Below, piece by piece: positions 5,591 through 6,666 of a stretch of 6,666 nucleotides of DNA; positions within the stretch are counted from its first letter, which is position 1; every line of letters begins with the position of its first letter. The notes under the pieces were generated by a model. That model was not told where the DNA came from and did no database searches. It saw only the letters and a list, made by a program, of their open reading frames with translations. This DNA comes from Nitrososphaerales archaeon TH5894 (GTDB taxonomy: Archaea; Thermoproteota; Nitrososphaeria; Nitrososphaerales; Nitrososphaeraceae), in the NCBI GenBank assembly GCA_014523485.1, contig JAATVK010000205.1:1-6666 (forward strand), in the 5' to 3' direction. The position numbers were made by a program, and so were the translations under genes.

Positions 5591-5638
5591 TATGTATATA
5601 AATTTACTTCATCTCTTATATTACTTATACAAAATATT

Positions 5639-5681
5639 AAAGGTAAACTTTAATTACTCACGATAAAATAGTTTAACCTTT
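5639..5681. repeat. 11-bp inverted repeat with 20-nt loop
   Basis: AAAGGTAAACT (5639-5649) pairs with AGTTTAACCTTT (5670-5681) over 11 bp with one bulged A. It lies 49 bp upstream of the membrane protein start and downstream of the small basic gene, so it could be an operator, a 3' hairpin of the upstream transcript, or chance. Confidence 0.4.
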
Positions 5682-5756
5682 ATGTAGTATTATAAGTACT
5701 TTTTAAATGAATTTTATATTTAAAAATTAACGATGAATGATTTTTTAATTATTTAA

Positions 5757-5840
5757 TTGTCATAGCGTAAACCAATTTGTTGTTGTTGTCGGTGAAACTG
5801 CCTAGATACTACAACAATATAGGTCGGTTCAGGCTATGAC
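5757..5840. repeat. GTCATAG-family repeat, copy E
   Basis: Terminal arms GTCATAGC (5759-5766) and GCTATGAC (5833-5840) are a perfect 8-bp inverted repeat. Inside, AACC (5770-5773) pairs with GGTT (5826-5829), and a TTGTTG run (about 5778-5783) pairs with CAACAA (5812-5817). The right end, TTCAGGCTATGAC, fits the family consensus. The interior, with GTTGTTGTT and CCTAGA, resembles copy D more than A or B. It contains the stop codon of the adjacent minus-strand gene. Confidence 0.65.
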
Positions 5841-6040
5841 TTTGATCTGCCTAGATTCTTTTTTTGTTTGTCTTGTTTAAATGATTCCTCTATTATTCTA
5901 CAATTGGTTTCATTTAGCGCAGCAATTCTTCCATCATTGGGTCTATTGTTTTCTATAGCCGCATTTTTGGCTTTTCTTGCTGGTTCAGTACACATTATTC
6001 TAGCAATTTCCGATAACGGCGTCTTCTTTTTCTTTGACAT
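5834..6040 (-). CDS. Small basic hypothetical protein
   Basis: A 68-aa hydrophilic, Lys/Arg/Asn-rich protein starting MSKKKKTPLSEIARIMCTEP. The middle (ARKAKNAAIENNRPNDGRIAA, split over about 21-41) and a helical segment (47-60) are followed by a very basic end. There is no signal peptide or membrane segment. The composition fits a nucleic-acid-associated or intrinsically disordered protein, but no motif proves this and I do not recognise the family. Its TAG stop lies in the right arm of repeat copy E, so the last residues (RSKS) are encoded next to or within repeat DNA and may have been acquired when the element landed. The opposite strand carries a hydrophobic overlapping frame that I judge to be a shadow. 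Confidence 0.5.
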   Translation of the reverse strand: MSKKKKTPLSEIARIMCTEPARKAKNAAIENNRPNDGRIAALNETNCRIIEESFKQDKQKKNLGRSKS

Positions 6041-6160
6041 ATATTCAATTTATCTATAAAGTTGACTTATAACGCCTTCAGATAGATTTGTATCATATAA
6101 ATAATCTTCATTACTTATTTTGAATACTTTTAGCAGCGAATAAACAACAATAATATGAAT

Positions 6161-6181
6161 ATATCGCTAGAGTTATTGATT
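6161..6181. repeat. Second copy of the 21-bp flank motif
   Basis: Begins ATATCGCTAGAGT and matches 475-495 at 19 of 21 positions. At the first site it directly precedes repeat copy A; here no GTCATAG arm follows. It may be a fragment of the same family or a separate motif. Confidence 0.45.
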
Positions 6182-6192
6182 TATAAAATACA

Positions 6193-6206
6193 TAAAAAAA
6201 GAAGAA
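6193..6206 (-). terminator. Oligo-T terminator after the secreted protein gene
   Basis: On the minus strand TTCTTCTTTTTTT lies about 20-33 nt after the stop at 6226, with a T7 run at its end. This is a typical archaeal termination signal. Confidence 0.5.
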
Positions 6207-6225
6207 AGTTGGGTTTCTGGTGATA

Positions 6226-6666
6226 CTAAGGCAATCCATTTACTAGAAATGCATTTTGTATGTTACAGGTTTGTGAATCTCCCGCTGCAATTGTTCCGTT
6301 TGCTCTTTGGCTGATACCAAGTATTTGTTCACAATCTCCTGAAAATGTTGGGAATGGAGTTATACTAGTAACACCGAATACGCCTGAGGTTATAATGGCG
6401 GAAATAGCCTGGGAAACTGAGGGGTATCCTATGTCTGATACATTATAAGGACCTGGATCTAATGTAACAACCACTGCAGTCGATGAACCATTAAATTGAG
6501 ATGGATTTGGATTGTTACCGGTAACAGTGATATTAAATTGATTTGGAGTTATTTGTAAATTAGGAAAACCAGTTCCTTCGACGATTACATCACATGCTGG
6601 TTGAAGGCTAGCATTTGTAGTAGTACATGCAACAGTTTTTGTGACCGCCAAAGTTGTGTTTAGTTC
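6226..6666 (-). CDS. Secreted beta-rich surface protein, C-terminal part
   Basis: The frame is open to the window edge (codons for ELNTT precede the TTG at 6651), so the gene starts outside. The 146 visible residues are Thr/Asn/Ser/Gly-rich with few charged residues, as in exported surface proteins. Recognisable pieces are VTKTVACTTTN, FNITVTGNNPNPSQFNGSS, VTLDPGPYNVSD, FSGDCEQ and GTIAAGDSQTCNIQNAFLV. The order 'gas-like GPY.V' strand, 'SGDC' and 'G.I.AG..QTC.I.N' matches the repeat module of archaeal and bacterial secreted proteins with a prealbumin-like/SpaA-type fold; I recall such modules in Nitrososphaerales. The Cys residues (in VAC, PAC, GDC, QTC) could form disulphides outside the cell. 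The protein ends right after the module, with no C-terminal membrane anchor. Confidence 0.7.
   Translation of the reverse strand, partial: ELNTTLAVTKTVACTTTNASLQPACDVIVEGTGFPNLQITPNQFNITVTGNNPNPSQFNGSSTAVVVTLDPGPYNVSDIGYPSVSQAISAIITSGVFGVTSITPFPTFSGDCEQILGISQRANGTIAAGDSQTCNIQNAFLVNGLP

Noticed and set aside
501..5840. tRNA or rRNA genes in the stem-forming regions
   Set aside because: No T-loop, anticodon arm or CCA-like geometry, and no rRNA motifs were seen.
5868..6059. Plus-strand hydrophobic frame of 63 codons
   Set aside because: Antisense to the small basic protein; the hydrophobicity mirrors Lys/Asn-rich codons. Some doubt remains because neither product is recognised.
6260..6448. 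Plus-strand frame of 62 codons
   Set aside because: Lies within the secreted beta-rich protein on the opposite strand, which has recognisable repeat-module motifs.

Overview
The window is AT-rich archaeal-looking DNA, most like an ammonia-oxidising thaumarchaeon of the Nitrososphaerales (Nitrosocosmicus/Nitrososphaera type). This rests on family recognition, not a search. The pointers are a degenerate stand-alone receiver protein, a secreted collagen-like protein with an N-terminal Tyr/Cys-rich segment, a single-domain class III nucleotide cyclase of the type expanded in this group, secreted proteins with A-x-A|Q signal cleavage sites, and TATA-like boxes about 25 nt before some starts, with T-rich stretches after some stops.

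Layout, left to right. At 1-306 (+) is the tail of a receiver-domain protein cut by the window edge. At 739-1323 (-) is a collagen-like protein; its signal peptide lies just upstream (1326-1418) in another frame, so one base seems to be missing. At 1616-1801 (-) is a small unknown ORF. At 2113-2345 (-) is a broken small gene with a second broken copy at 5001-5176 (-). At 2489-3457 (-) is an intact adenylate/guanylate cyclase. Divergent from it, at 3505-3726 (+), is a small coding region readable only with two single-base corrections. At 4417-4977 (+) is a secreted PepSY-domain protein with a Met/Asp-rich tail. At 5276-5590 (-) is a two-helix membrane protein, at 5834-6040 (-) a small basic protein, and at 6226-6666 (-) the C-terminal part of a secreted beta-rich protein that runs off the right edge.

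The genes do not form an obvious operon or pathway. They read as a loose set of cell-surface, membrane and signalling genes separated by long, repeat-bearing intergenic DNA, as in an accessory region.

The most notable signal lies between the genes. Five dispersed copies of an element start with (TT)GTCATAG and, when best preserved, end with TTCAGRCTATGA(C), forming 8-12 bp stems. They lie at about 501-552, 3832-3890, 4015-4060, 4099-4176 and 5757-5840. Three of them carry a related AT-rich tail, giving a unit of roughly 160-175 bp. Non-Watson-Crick positions in the two best stems are A-C on the plus strand but G-U on the minus strand, which hints at a structured minus-strand RNA. A small inverted-repeat mobile element is the main alternative. 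A second theme is single-base frameshifts, mostly in A/T runs, in several small genes: either true gene decay or residual sequencing error.
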